Below the pieces are notes generated by a model, which was not told where the DNA came from, ran no database searches, and saw only the letters and a program-made list of their open reading frames with translations. A program made the position numbers and the translations under genes. Below, piece after piece: positions 41,779 to 50,173 of a stretch of 64,000 bases of DNA. The DNA comes from Streptomyces caniscabiei (GTDB lineage: Bacteria; Actinomycetota; Actinomycetes; Streptomycetales; Streptomycetaceae), in NCBI RefSeq assembly GCF_014930365.1, contig NZ_JABXWI010000009.1, positions 124,001 to 188,000 of the forward strand, given 5' to 3'. Position 1 is the stretch's first letter, and each line of letters begins with the position of its first letter.

Positions 41779-43107
41779 ATGGAAGGCACCACACCCCCCA
41801 GCCCCCACACCCCGCCCACCCACGACACCCCGGCCGCCACCTACCCCCCGCCCTCCGCGGAGCGCTACGCCCCGGAGCCCGACAAACGCCCCGGCCGCAC
41901 CGCCTTCCAACGCGACCGCGCCCGTGTGCTGCACTCCGCGGCCCTGCGCAGACTCGCCGGCAAGACCCAGGTCGTCACCCCCGGCACCCGCACCCACGTC
42001 TGGGACGCCAGCCCCCGCACCCGCCTCACCCACTCCCTGGAGTGCGCCCAGGTGGGCCGCGAGCTGGGCGCCGCCCTCGGCTGCGACCCCGATCTCGTGG
42101 AGGCCGCCTGCCTCTCCCACGACCTCGGCCACCCCCCGTTCGGCCACAACGGCGAACAGGCGCTCAACGAATTCGCCGAGGACTGCGGCGGTTTCGAGGG
42201 CAACGCCCAGTCCCTGCGGCTGCTGACCCGCATCGAGCCCAAGCGCTTCGTCCGGTCCCCGGAGTCGGGCGACCTCGTCAGCGTCGGCCTCAACCTCACC
42301 CGCGCCGCCCTGGACGCCGCCACCAAGTACCCCTGGCCGCGCGGCGGTCACCCCACCGACCCCGCCTCGCCCAAGTTCGGCGTGTACGACGACGACCGGC
42401 CCGTCTTCGACTGGGTCCGCAAGGACGCCCCCGGCACCCGCACCACCTTCGAGGCCCAGGTCATGGACTGGTCCGACGACGTGGCGTACTCCGTGCACGA
42501 CGTGGAGGACGGCCTGCACGCGGGCCACATCGACCCCAACTGCCTGCACGCGGACCCCGAACGCCAGGCGGTGTTCGAGGTGGCCCGCGGCCGGTACGTC
42601 CCCGCGGACACCGACCCGGCCGAGCTCGCCGAAGCCCTCGACCGCCTCCTCGACCAGGAGTGGTGGCCCCACGGCTACGACGGGACGGCCGTCGCCCAGG
42701 CCCGGTTGAAGGACGCCACCAGCCAGCTCATCGGCCGCTTCTGCCTGGCCGCCGAGGGCGCCACCCGGCAGGCGTACGGCGGCGGCCCCCTCACCCGGTA
42801 CGCCGCCGAGCTGGTCGTCCCGCGCGAGGCGCGGCTGGAGTGCGCCGTGCTGAAGGCCGTCGCCGACCGCTATGTGATGCAGCGGGACGAGCAGGAGCGG
42901 CTCCGTGCCGACCAGCGCGTCGTCGTCGCCGAACTGGCCGAGGCGCTCACCGCCCGCGCCCCCGAGGGACTCGAACCCCAGTTCCGCGCGCTGTTCGACG
43001 CGGCTCCGGACAACCGTGCCCGCAAGCGGGTGATCGTCGACCAGATCGCTTCCCTGACCGACACCTCCGCCCGCGCGTCACACGCGAGACTGACGGGTCG
43101 GATGTGA
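41779..43107 (+). CDS. Deoxyguanosinetriphosphate triphosphohydrolase-like protein
   Basis: 442 residues, HD-domain dNTPase. A Pro/Thr-rich N-terminal tail (~1-35) precedes RTAFQRDRARVLHSAALRRL, TRLTHSLECAQVGREL and the metal site SHDLGHPPFGHNGE. The second half contains WSDDVAYSVHDVEDGL with the remaining Asp ligand. It hydrolyses dGTP to deoxyguanosine and triphosphate, or has broader dNTP specificity in this branch. It starts after the dispersed repeat and lies upstream of the flavoprotein and dnaG in the same direction, a common core arrangement in streptomycetes. Confidence 0.93.
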   Translation: MEGTTPPSPHTPPTHDTPAATYPPPSAERYAPEPDKRPGRTAFQRDRARVLHSAALRRLAGKTQVVTPGTRTHVWDASPRTRLTHSLECAQVGRELGAALGCDPDLVEAACLSHDLGHPPFGHNGEQALNEFAEDCGGFEGNAQSLRLLTRIEPKRFVRSPESGDLVSVGLNLTRAALDAATKYPWPRGGHPTDPASPKFGVYDDDRPVFDWVRKDAPGTRTTFEAQVMDWSDDVAYSVHDVEDGLHAGHIDPNCLHADPERQAVFEVARGRYVPADTDPAELAEALDRLLDQEWWPHGYDGTAVAQARLKDATSQLIGRFCLAAEGATRQAYGGGPLTRYAAELVVPREARLECAVLKAVADRYVMQRDEQERLRADQRVVVAELAEALTARAPEGLEPQFRALFDAAPDNRARKRVIVDQIASLTDTSARASHARLTGRM

Positions 43108-43150
43108 CGAAAACGTGACCCTGCGTGGCCTGATCGGGTCACTACCTCTT

Positions 43151-43172
43151 CCCGCATCACGCTCCGTGCGGG
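43151..43172 (+). terminator. Short hairpin after the dGTPase gene
   Basis: CCCGCA (43151-43156) pairs with TGCGGG (43167-43172). Upstream, GTGACC (43115-43120) and GGTCAC (43137-43142) form an inverted repeat that could equally be an operator for the next gene. Confidence 0.35.
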
Positions 43173-43211
43173 ACGCTCGCATGTGGACGCACCCTTAAGA
43201 GGAGGCATCAA

Positions 43212-44477
43212 GTGGTCGACGCGGATCAGACATTCGTCATCGTCGGAGGCGGTCTCGCCGGCGCGAAGGCGGCCGAGACGCTCCGAGCGGAGGGCTTCAC
43301 CGGCCGCGTGATACTGATCTGCGACGAACGCGACCACCCGTACGAGCGTCCGCCGCTCTCCAAGGGCTATCTGCTCGGCAAGGAGGAGCGCGACAGCGTC
43401 TTCGTCCACGAGCCGTCCTGGTACGCGAGCAACGACATCGAACTCCACCTGGGCCAGACCGTCGACGCGATCGACCGCACGGCCAGGACCGTCCGCTTCG
43501 GCGACGACGGCACCCTCGTCCACTACGACAAGCTGCTGCTCGCGACGGGCGCCGAGCCCCGCCGCCTGGACATCCCGGGCACCGATCTCGCGGGCGTCCA
43601 CCATCTGCGCCGCCTCGCCCACGCCGAGCGCCTCAAGGGGGTCCTCGCCGCCCTCGGCCGGGACAACGGCCACCTCGTCATCGCCGGCGCCGGCTGGATC
43701 GGCCTGGAAGTGGCGGCCGCGGCCCGCGAGTACGGCGCCGAGGTCACCGTCGTCGAGCCGGAAGCGACCCCGCTGTACGGCGTCCTCGGCCCCGAGCTGG
43801 GCAACCTCTTCGCCGAGCTGCACCGCGAGCACGGCGTCCGCTTCCACTTCGGCGCGCGGCTCACCGAGATCGTCGGCCAGGACGGGATGGTCCTCGCGGC
43901 CCGCACGGACACGGGGGAGGAGCACCCGGCGCACGACGTCCTCGCGGCGATCGGCGCGGGTCCGCGCACGGGCCTGGCCGAAGCGGCGGGGCTGGAGGTG
44001 GCCGACCGGTCCCAGGGCGGCGGCATCCTGGTGGACGCGGGGCTCCGTACGTCCGACCCCTCCGTCTACGCGGCCGGCGACGTCGTGTCCTTCCCGCACG
44101 CCCTCTTCGACACCCGCCTGCGCGTCGAGCACTGGGCCAACGCGCTCAACGGCGGACCCGCCGCCGCCCGCTCCATGCTCGGGCAGGACGTCACGTACGA
44201 CCGGGTCCCGTACTTCTTCTCCGACCAGTACGACCTGGGGATGGAGTACTCGGGGTGGGCGCCGCCCGGCTCGTACGACCAGGTGCTGATCCGGGGGGAC
44301 GCGGGGAAGCGGGAGTTCATCGCGTTCTGGGTGAAGGAGGGACGGGTGCTGGCCGGGATGAACGTGAACGTGTGGGATGTCACTGAGCCGATCCAGAAAC
44401 TCATCCGGTCCCGGGCGCGGGTGGATGTGGAGGCGCTCTCGAATCCCCAGGTACCGCTGGAGAGTCTGATCGCCTAG
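43212..44477 (+). CDS. NAD(P)H:ferredoxin reductase-type flavoprotein
   Basis: 421 residues of the rhodocoxin/putidaredoxin-reductase group. FAD binding: FVIVGGGLAGAKAAETLRAEG and YAAGDVVSFPH. NAD binding: VIAGAGWIGLEVAAAAREYG. PYERPPLSKGYLLG and the C-terminal reductase_C domain (VPYFFSDQYDLGMEYSG) are typical. It should pass electrons from NAD(P)H to a [2Fe-2S] or [3Fe-4S] ferredoxin feeding a P450 or dioxygenase; no such partner is in the window. GTG 43212 follows AGGAGG (43200-43205). Confidence 0.9.
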   Translation: MVDADQTFVIVGGGLAGAKAAETLRAEGFTGRVILICDERDHPYERPPLSKGYLLGKEERDSVFVHEPSWYASNDIELHLGQTVDAIDRTARTVRFGDDGTLVHYDKLLLATGAEPRRLDIPGTDLAGVHHLRRLAHAERLKGVLAALGRDNGHLVIAGAGWIGLEVAAAAREYGAEVTVVEPEATPLYGVLGPELGNLFAELHREHGVRFHFGARLTEIVGQDGMVLAARTDTGEEHPAHDVLAAIGAGPRTGLAEAAGLEVADRSQGGGILVDAGLRTSDPSVYAAGDVVSFPHALFDTRLRVEHWANALNGGPAAARSMLGQDVTYDRVPYFFSDQYDLGMEYSGWAPPGSYDQVLIRGDAGKREFIAFWVKEGRVLAGMNVNVWDVTEPIQKLIRSRARVDVEALSNPQVPLESLIA

Positions 44478-44505
44478 ACATCCGTGGGGTGGGGCGCGAG
44501 GACGA

Positions 44506-44551
44506 GTGCGGGCGGTATGTGGTTGCTCGCGCGGTTCCGCGCGCCCCTTCC
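44506..44551. repeat. Degenerate copy of the dispersed palindromic element (copy D)
   Basis: GTGCGGGCGGTATGTGGTTG followed by CTCGCGCGGTTCCGCGCGCCCCTT resembles the left arm of copy A with several changes. It lies between the flavoprotein stop and dnaG. Confidence 0.6.
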
Positions 44552-44591
44552 GCAGCGCGGCCATGTCAGTAGGTCACCGTAGAATCTCCGC

Positions 44592-46493
44592 GTGGCAGGA
44601 CGGATCAACGACGAGGACGTGAAGGCGGTACGGGACGCGGTCCCGATCGACGCCGTGGTGTCCGAGTACCTCCAGCTGCGCAACGCGGGCGGCGGGAACC
44701 TCAAGGGGCTCTGCCCGTTCCACGACGAGAAGTCGCCGTCGTTCCAGGTCAGCCCGAGCAAGGGGCTCTTCCACTGCTTCGGCTGCCAGGAGGGCGGCGA
44801 CACCATCACGTTCGTGATGAAGGTCGACCATCTGTCCTTCTCGGAGGCCGTCGAGCGCCTCGCCGGCCAGGCCGGCATCACCCTGCGCTACGAGGAGGGC
44901 GGGTACAACCCCTCCCACCAGCGCGGTGAACGCATCCGCCTGGTCGAAGCGCACAAGATCGCCGCCGAGTGGTACGCGGAACAGCTCGCCACCGCCCCCG
45001 AGGCCGACACCGGCCGGATCTTCCTTGCCGAACGCGGCTTCGACCAGGCCGCCGCCGTCCACTTCGGCGTCGGCTACAGCCCCCAGGGCTGGGACCACCT
45101 CACCCGCTTCCTGCGCGGCAAGGGCTTCACCGACAAGGAACTGCTGCTGTCCGGCCTCTCCCAGGAGGGCCGCCGGGGCCCGATCGACCGCTTCCGGGGC
45201 CGTCTGATGTGGCCCATCCGCGACATCGGCGGGGACGTGGTCGGCTTCGGCGCGCGGAAACTGTACGAGTCGGACAACGGGCCCAAGTACCTCAACACCC
45301 CCGACACGGCGATCTACCGCAAGTCCCAGGTCCTCTACGGCATCGACCTCGCCAAGAAGGACATCGCCAAGGCCAGCCGGGCCGTCGTGGTCGAGGGCTA
45401 CACCGACGTCATGGCCTGCCACCTCGCAGGCGTCACCACGGCCATCGCCACCTGCGGCACGGCCTTCGGCGGCGAGCACATCAAGATCCTCCGCCGGCTG
45501 CTGATGGACAACGGCTCGGCCCGCGTGATCTTCACCTTCGACGGCGACGCGGCCGGCCAGAAGGCCGCCCTGCGCGCCTTCGAGGACGACCAGAAATTCG
45601 CCGCCGAGACGTACATCGCCATCGCCCCCGACGGCATGGACCCCTGCGAACTCCGCCTGGCCAAGGGCGACGAGGCCGTCGCCGAACTGACCGAACCCCG
45701 CACCCCGCTCTTCGAGTTCGCCCTCCGCCAGATCGTCGCCCGCTACGACCTGGAGACCCCCGCCGGGCGCGCCGCCGCCCTCGACGAGGCCGCGCCGATC
45801 GTCGCCCGCATCAAGAACAGCGGCGCCCAGCACGAGGTCGCCGTGCAACTCGCCGGCATGCTCGGCATCCTCGACACCCAGTTCGTCGTCAAGCGCGTCG
45901 CCCAGCTCGCCCGCTGGGCCCGCGACCGCGGCGGCCAGGGCCCCGCCCCGGCCGCCCAGCGCGGCGCGCAGCCCTACGAGTCCACCGCCCGGCCCCCCTC
46001 CGGCCCGGCCCTCACCCTGCGCAACCCGGTCTTCGCCACCGAGCGCGAACTCCTCAAACTCGCCCTGCAACGGCCCGAGTTGGTCGCCCCCGCCTTCGAC
46101 GCCTACGGGGTCGACGAGTTCACCGCCGCCCCGTACGCGGCCGTCCGCGAGGCGATCATCGAGGCGGGCGGCGTGGAATACGGCGCCGAGGACCCGCAGG
46201 AGTACCTGGTCCGGGTCCGCGAGGCGGCGCCGGACGACACCGTGCGGGCCATGGTGACCGAGCTGGCCGTCGAGGCGATCATGCGCAAGAAGGTCGACGA
46301 GGTGTACGCGGGCGACCAACTCGTCACCGTACGCCGCCGGGCCGTCGAGCGCCGGGTGCGCGACGTCCAGGGCAGCCTGGCGCGGGCGGCCGCCCAGGGC
46401 GACCCCGCCCAGCTGGCCGCCGTACAGAACGAGTTGTGGGTCCTCCAGCAGTACGACCAGGCACTGCGGGAGCGGGGCGCGGAGGCGCTCTGA
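44592..46493 (+). CDS. dnaG: DNA primase
   Basis: 633 residues. The CHC2 zinc-binding domain is at the N-terminus (LCPFHDEKSPSFQVSPSKG, FHCFGC). The RNA polymerase domain has RGFDQAAAVHFGVGYSP, and TOPRIM has VVVEGYTDVMACHLAG and FTFDGDAAGQKAALR. The C-terminal helicase-interaction domain begins after a Gly/Ala/Pro linker (~450). It makes RNA primers for the lagging strand. The start is GTG 44592 with a weak ribosome site. It precedes the Hrd sigma factor, a reduced echo of the rpsU-dnaG-rpoD macromolecular synthesis operon. Confidence 0.96.
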   Translation: MAGRINDEDVKAVRDAVPIDAVVSEYLQLRNAGGGNLKGLCPFHDEKSPSFQVSPSKGLFHCFGCQEGGDTITFVMKVDHLSFSEAVERLAGQAGITLRYEEGGYNPSHQRGERIRLVEAHKIAAEWYAEQLATAPEADTGRIFLAERGFDQAAAVHFGVGYSPQGWDHLTRFLRGKGFTDKELLLSGLSQEGRRGPIDRFRGRLMWPIRDIGGDVVGFGARKLYESDNGPKYLNTPDTAIYRKSQVLYGIDLAKKDIAKASRAVVVEGYTDVMACHLAGVTTAIATCGTAFGGEHIKILRRLLMDNGSARVIFTFDGDAAGQKAALRAFEDDQKFAAETYIAIAPDGMDPCELRLAKGDEAVAELTEPRTPLFEFALRQIVARYDLETPAGRAAALDEAAPIVARIKNSGAQHEVAVQLAGMLGILDTQFVVKRVAQLARWARDRGGQGPAPAAQRGAQPYESTARPPSGPALTLRNPVFATERELLKLALQRPELVAPAFDAYGVDEFTAAPYAAVREAIIEAGGVEYGAEDPQEYLVRVREAAPDDTVRAMVTELAVEAIMRKKVDEVYAGDQLVTVRRRAVERRVRDVQGSLARAAAQGDPAQLAAVQNELWVLQQYDQALRERGAEAL

Positions 46494-46869
46494 TCCGGTG
46501 CCGACGCGCGCCCCCGGCCGCGCACGTCCCCGGAGCACATGCCAATCCACGCCGGAGCCACCCCGCTCCGAACGGCCCACGAGCGGTGCACGGCCCTCCC
46601 AGCAGCGCACTCCTACGGCACGGTAACCGTGCGGTCACGGCCCGGACGCAAAAAGTCACCGCACGCCCCTCGTGGTGGCTGTGTGTCGTACTCCACACTG
46701 GGTTCCGGTGCCTGAGTCCTCGGAGCGCGGCCGACCCGTCCCCCACGGGTCCGAGATCCCCGCGGTTCCGCTCGATGAGTACGGGATGGACGGCGGAGAG
46801 GCCGCCCGCGCCATCCCAGACGTACCGCTGCCGTACGCCCTGGCAGCGACATTCCTGGAGGTCGCCCCC
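46494..46869. promoter_or_regulatory. Leader of the Hrd sigma-factor gene
   Basis: 376 bases. CGTGCGGT (46628-46635) and ACCGCACG (46658-46665) form an inverted repeat. An in-frame extension of the sigma gene runs back to 46672, but TGGAGGT (46856-46862) points to the GTG at 46870. No independent gene is visible. Confidence 0.4.
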
Positions 46870-48027
46870 GTGCAGACCCAGACCCTCATACAGAACGACA
46901 CCGGTACGGCCATCGGTACCGACGGCTCGGAGCCGGCCGCGGAGACCGATGTGATCACCGCGGTGCCCGCCCAGAGCCGCGCCGCGCACCACCCCGAGGC
47001 GGCCACCGACGGCCCGCCCGACCTGGACGAACCGCCTGCCGCGGCGGTCGAGGCCCTGGAGACGGCCGAGCCCCCCGAGCCCGTGGAGCTGCCCCGCGCC
47101 CGCCCGGACACCAGCGGCCCCTCCTCCGACCTCTTCCGCCAGTACCTGCGCGAGATCGGCCGCATCCCCCTCCTGACGGCCGCGGAGGAAGTGGAGCTGG
47201 CCCGCCGCGTCGAGGCCGGCCTCTTCGCCGAGGAACGGCTCGGCAACGCCCCCGACCTCGACACCCGGCTCGCCCTCGACCTCGACCGGCTGGTCGTCAT
47301 GGGCCGCATGGCCAAACGCCGCCTGATCGAGGCGAACCTGCGGCTCGTCGTCTCCGTGGCGAAGCGTTACGTCGGCCGTGGCCTGACCATGCTGGACCTG
47401 GTCCAGGAGGGAAACCTGGGCCTCATCCGGGCCGTCGAGAAGTTCGACTACGCGCGCGGCTACAAGTTCTCGACCTACGCCACCTGGTGGATCCGCCAGG
47501 CCATGTCCCGAGCCCTCGCCGACCAGGCCCGCACCATCCGGGTCCCGGTCCACGTGGTCGAGTTGATCAACCGGGTCGTCCGCGTCCAGCGCCGGATGCT
47601 CCAGGAGCGGGGTTACGAGCCCACGCCCGAGGAGGTCGCCGCCCACCTCGACCTGGCGCCCGAGCGCGTCAGCGAGGTGCTCCGCCTCGCCCAGGAACCG
47701 GTCTCGCTCCACGCGCCCGTGGGCGAGGAGGACGACGTGGCCCTCGGCGACCTCATCGAGGACGGCGACGCGACGAGCCCCGTGGAGTCGGCCGCGTTCC
47801 TGCTGCTGCGCGAACACCTGGAGGCGGTGCTGTCGACCCTCGGCGAGCGGGAACGCAAGGTGGTCCAGCTCCGCTACGGCCTCGCCGACGGCCGCCCCCG
47901 CACGCTGGAGGAGATCGGCCGCATCTTCGGCGTGACCCGGGAACGCATAAGGCAGATCGAGTCCAAGACGCTCAACAAACTCCGCGACCACGCCTTCGCG
48001 GACCAGCTGCGGGGGTATTTGGACTGA
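46870..48027 (+). CDS. Hrd-type (group 1/2) sigma-70 factor, HrdA-like
   Basis: 385 residues. An acidic/Pro-rich N-terminus (~1-80) lacks the large region 1.1 extension of HrdB. Region 1.2 is DLFRQYLREIGRIPLLTAAEEVELARR; regions 2.1-2.4 include LIEANLRLVVSVAKRYVGRG, DLVQEGNLGLIRAVEKFDY and FSTYATWWIRQAMSR. Region 3 is VHVVELINRVVRVQRRM, and region 4 has ERERKVVQLRYGL and TLEEIGRIFGVTRERIRQIE. Size and position beside dnaG suggest the non-essential HrdA rather than the housekeeping HrdB (~510 residues). GTG 46870 follows TGGAGGT by 7 bases. Confidence 0.88.
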   Translation: MQTQTLIQNDTGTAIGTDGSEPAAETDVITAVPAQSRAAHHPEAATDGPPDLDEPPAAAVEALETAEPPEPVELPRARPDTSGPSSDLFRQYLREIGRIPLLTAAEEVELARRVEAGLFAEERLGNAPDLDTRLALDLDRLVVMGRMAKRRLIEANLRLVVSVAKRYVGRGLTMLDLVQEGNLGLIRAVEKFDYARGYKFSTYATWWIRQAMSRALADQARTIRVPVHVVELINRVVRVQRRMLQERGYEPTPEEVAAHLDLAPERVSEVLRLAQEPVSLHAPVGEEDDVALGDLIEDGDATSPVESAAFLLLREHLEAVLSTLGERERKVVQLRYGLADGRPRTLEEIGRIFGVTRERIRQIESKTLNKLRDHAFADQLRGYLD

Positions 48028-48028
48028 G

Positions 48029-48220
48029 GGGGCGTGTTGTCGGCCGCGGGTGCGTGAGGGCTGGTCGCGCAGTTCCCCGCGCCCCTGAAAAGCAGGGGCT
48101 GCGCCCCGTGCTTTTCAGGCCCGCAGGGCCGTGGTCGTTCAGGCCCGCAGGGGCCTGGTCTTTTAGGGGCGCGGGGAACTGCGCGACCAGCCCCCACCGG
48201 CCCGCACCCGACAACGCACC
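48029..48220. repeat. Long inverted repeat (dispersed element, copy B)
   Basis: The left arm GCGCAGTTCCCCGCGCCCCT (within 48055-48098) and right arm AGGGGCGCGGGGAACTGCGC (within 48161-48197) are complementary over ~35 bases, and weaker pairing continues outward (TTGTCGG with CCGACAA). The middle carries TTTTCAGGCCCGCAGGG-type tandem units as in copy A. It sits between convergent genes and probably doubles as a terminator. Confidence 0.88.
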
Positions 48221-48238
48221 CCAACCAGCCCCCACCCC

Positions 48239-50173
48239 TCAGTCCACCTCGGCCACCGCCTCCGCGAACTGCGCCCGATACAGCCGCGCATACGCCCCAC
48301 CCGCCGCCAACAACTCCTCGTGCGCCCCCTGCTCCACGATGGAACCGTTCTCCATCACCAGGATCGTGTCGGCGTCCCGGATCGTCGACAGCCGGTGCGC
48401 GATCACGAACGACGTCCGCCCGTGCGCCAGCTTCGCCATCGCCTTCTGGATCAGCACCTCCGTACGCGTGTCCACCGAGGACGTCGCCTCGTCCAGCACA
48501 AGGATCACCGGATCCGACAGGAACGCCCGGGCGATCGTGATGAGCTGCTTCTCACCCGCGCTCACCCCGGTCCCCTCGTCGTCGATCACCGTGTCGTACC
48601 CGTCCGGCAGCGTCCGGATGAACCGGTCCGCGTGCGCGGCCCGAGCCGCCTCCTCGATCTCCCCCCGCGTCACCTTCCGCGCGGCCGACGCCCCGTACGC
48701 GATGTTCTCCGCGATGCTTCCCCCGAACAGCCAGGTGTCCTGGAGCACCATCCCTATCCCGTCCCGGAGTTCGTCCCGGGACATGGACGCGACATCGACC
48801 CCGTCGAGCGTGATCCGCCCCCCGGTGACCTCGTAGAACCGCATCAGCAGGTTGACCAGCGTGGTCTTCCCCGCCCCCGTCGGCCCCACGATCGCCACCG
48901 TGTGCCCCGGCTCGACGACCAGCGACAGGTCCTCGATCAGCGGCTTGTCGGGCTCGTACCGGAAGGACACCCCCTCCAGCGCCACCCGCCCCCGCAGTTC
49001 CTCGGGCCGTACGCCGGGCACCGCGTCGGCCTCCTGCTCCTCCGCGTCGAGCAGTTCGAAGATCCGCTCGGCGGAGGCGACCCCCGACTGCACCAGGTTC
49101 GCCATGGACGCGACCTGCGTCAGCGGCATCGAGAACTGCCGCGAGTACTGGATGAAGGCCTGCACATCACCGATGGACAGCGCGCCCGTGGCGACCCGCA
49201 GCCCGCCCACGACCGCGACCAGCACATAGTTGATGTTGGAGACGAAGAGCATCAGCGGCTGCATGATCCCGCTGTTGAACTGGGCCTTGAAGCCGGCCTC
49301 GTACAGCCGCTCGTTCTCCTCGGCGAACTGCTGCGCCGACTCCTCCTGCCGCCCGAACACCTTCACGAGCGTGTGTCCGGTGTACATCTCCTCGATATGG
49401 GCGTTGAGCTTGCCCGTCACCCGCCACTGCGCCACGAAGTGCGGCTGCGACCGCTTGCCGACCCGCGTGGCCACCAGGAACGACACCGGCACGGTCACCA
49501 GCGCGACCAGCGCCAGCAGCGGCGACACCCAGAACATCATCACCAGTACGCCGATGATGGTGAGCAGCGAGTTGACGAGCTGCCCCATCGACTGCTGCAA
49601 CGTCTGTCCGATGTTGTCGATGTCGTTGGTCGCCCGGCTCAGCACCTCCCCGCGCTGCCGCTTGTCGAAGTACGACAGCGGCAGCCGTGAGAGCTTCGCC
49701 TGGAGCTGTTCGCGCATGTGGTAGACGGTCCGGTTGATCGCCCGGTTGGAGAGCCGGGTGGCCACCGCCATCAGCAGGCCCGCGACCAGGAAGATGCCGA
49801 GGGCAACCAGCAGCACCGCGCCGACGGCCTCGAAGTCGATGCCCTTGCCCGGCGTGAAGTCCGTGCCCGACAGCATGTCGGCGACCGCGCCGTCCCCGCG
49901 CTCCCGCATGGCCTGAAGGACCTCGGCCTTGGTGGCGCCCTCCGGCATCTCCCGCCCGACGACCCCCGCGAAGACCAGGTCGGTCGCGCGGCCGAGGATC
50001 CAGGGCCCCAGCACCGACAGCCCGACGCTGAGCACCGCGCACAGGACCATCGCGTACATCGTGAACCGCTCGGGCCTGAACTGCGCCAGCAGCCGCTTCC
50101 CGGAGCCCTTGAAGTCCATGGAGTGCTGATCGGGTGCCCCGGCCCCCGCCATCCGTGCCAACGGCCCGGCCAT
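48239..50173 (-). CDS. ABC exporter subunit with the complete ATP site
   Basis: 644 residues: six-helix membrane domain (~50-365) plus a nucleotide-binding domain. Walker A is GPTGAGKTT, Walker B with catalytic Glu is LVLDEATSS, and the switch His is in VIAHRLS. The signature is changed to VSAGEKQ. The first extracytoplasmic loop is long (~45 residues, GREMPEGATKAEVLQAMRERG). With the upstream subunit (1-base overlap at 50173) it forms a heterodimeric multidrug- or lipid-type exporter. This subunit supplies the working Walker B and the partner supplies the working signature. It ends just before the dispersed repeat. Confidence 0.93.
   Translation of the reverse strand: MAGPLARMAGAGAPDQHSMDFKGSGKRLLAQFRPERFTMYAMVLCAVLSVGLSVLGPWILGRATDLVFAGVVGREMPEGATKAEVLQAMRERGDGAVADMLSGTDFTPGKGIDFEAVGAVLLVALGIFLVAGLLMAVATRLSNRAINRTVYHMREQLQAKLSRLPLSYFDKRQRGEVLSRATNDIDNIGQTLQQSMGQLVNSLLTIIGVLVMMFWVSPLLALVALVTVPVSFLVATRVGKRSQPHFVAQWRVTGKLNAHIEEMYTGHTLVKVFGRQEESAQQFAEENERLYEAGFKAQFNSGIMQPLMLFVSNINYVLVAVVGGLRVATGALSIGDVQAFIQYSRQFSMPLTQVASMANLVQSGVASAERIFELLDAEEQEADAVPGVRPEELRGRVALEGVSFRYEPDKPLIEDLSLVVEPGHTVAIVGPTGAGKTTLVNLLMRFYEVTGGRITLDGVDVASMSRDELRDGIGMVLQDTWLFGGSIAENIAYGASAARKVTRGEIEEAARAAHADRFIRTLPDGYDTVIDDEGTGVSAGEKQLITIARAFLSDPVILVLDEATSSVDTRTEVLIQKAMAKLAHGRTSFVIAHRLSTIRDADTILVMENGSIVEQGAHEELLAAGGAYARLYRAQFAEAVAEVD

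Noticed and set aside
44574..46610. 678-residue frame antisense to dnaG
   Set aside because: No domain; dnaG on the plus strand has CHC2 and TOPRIM motifs.
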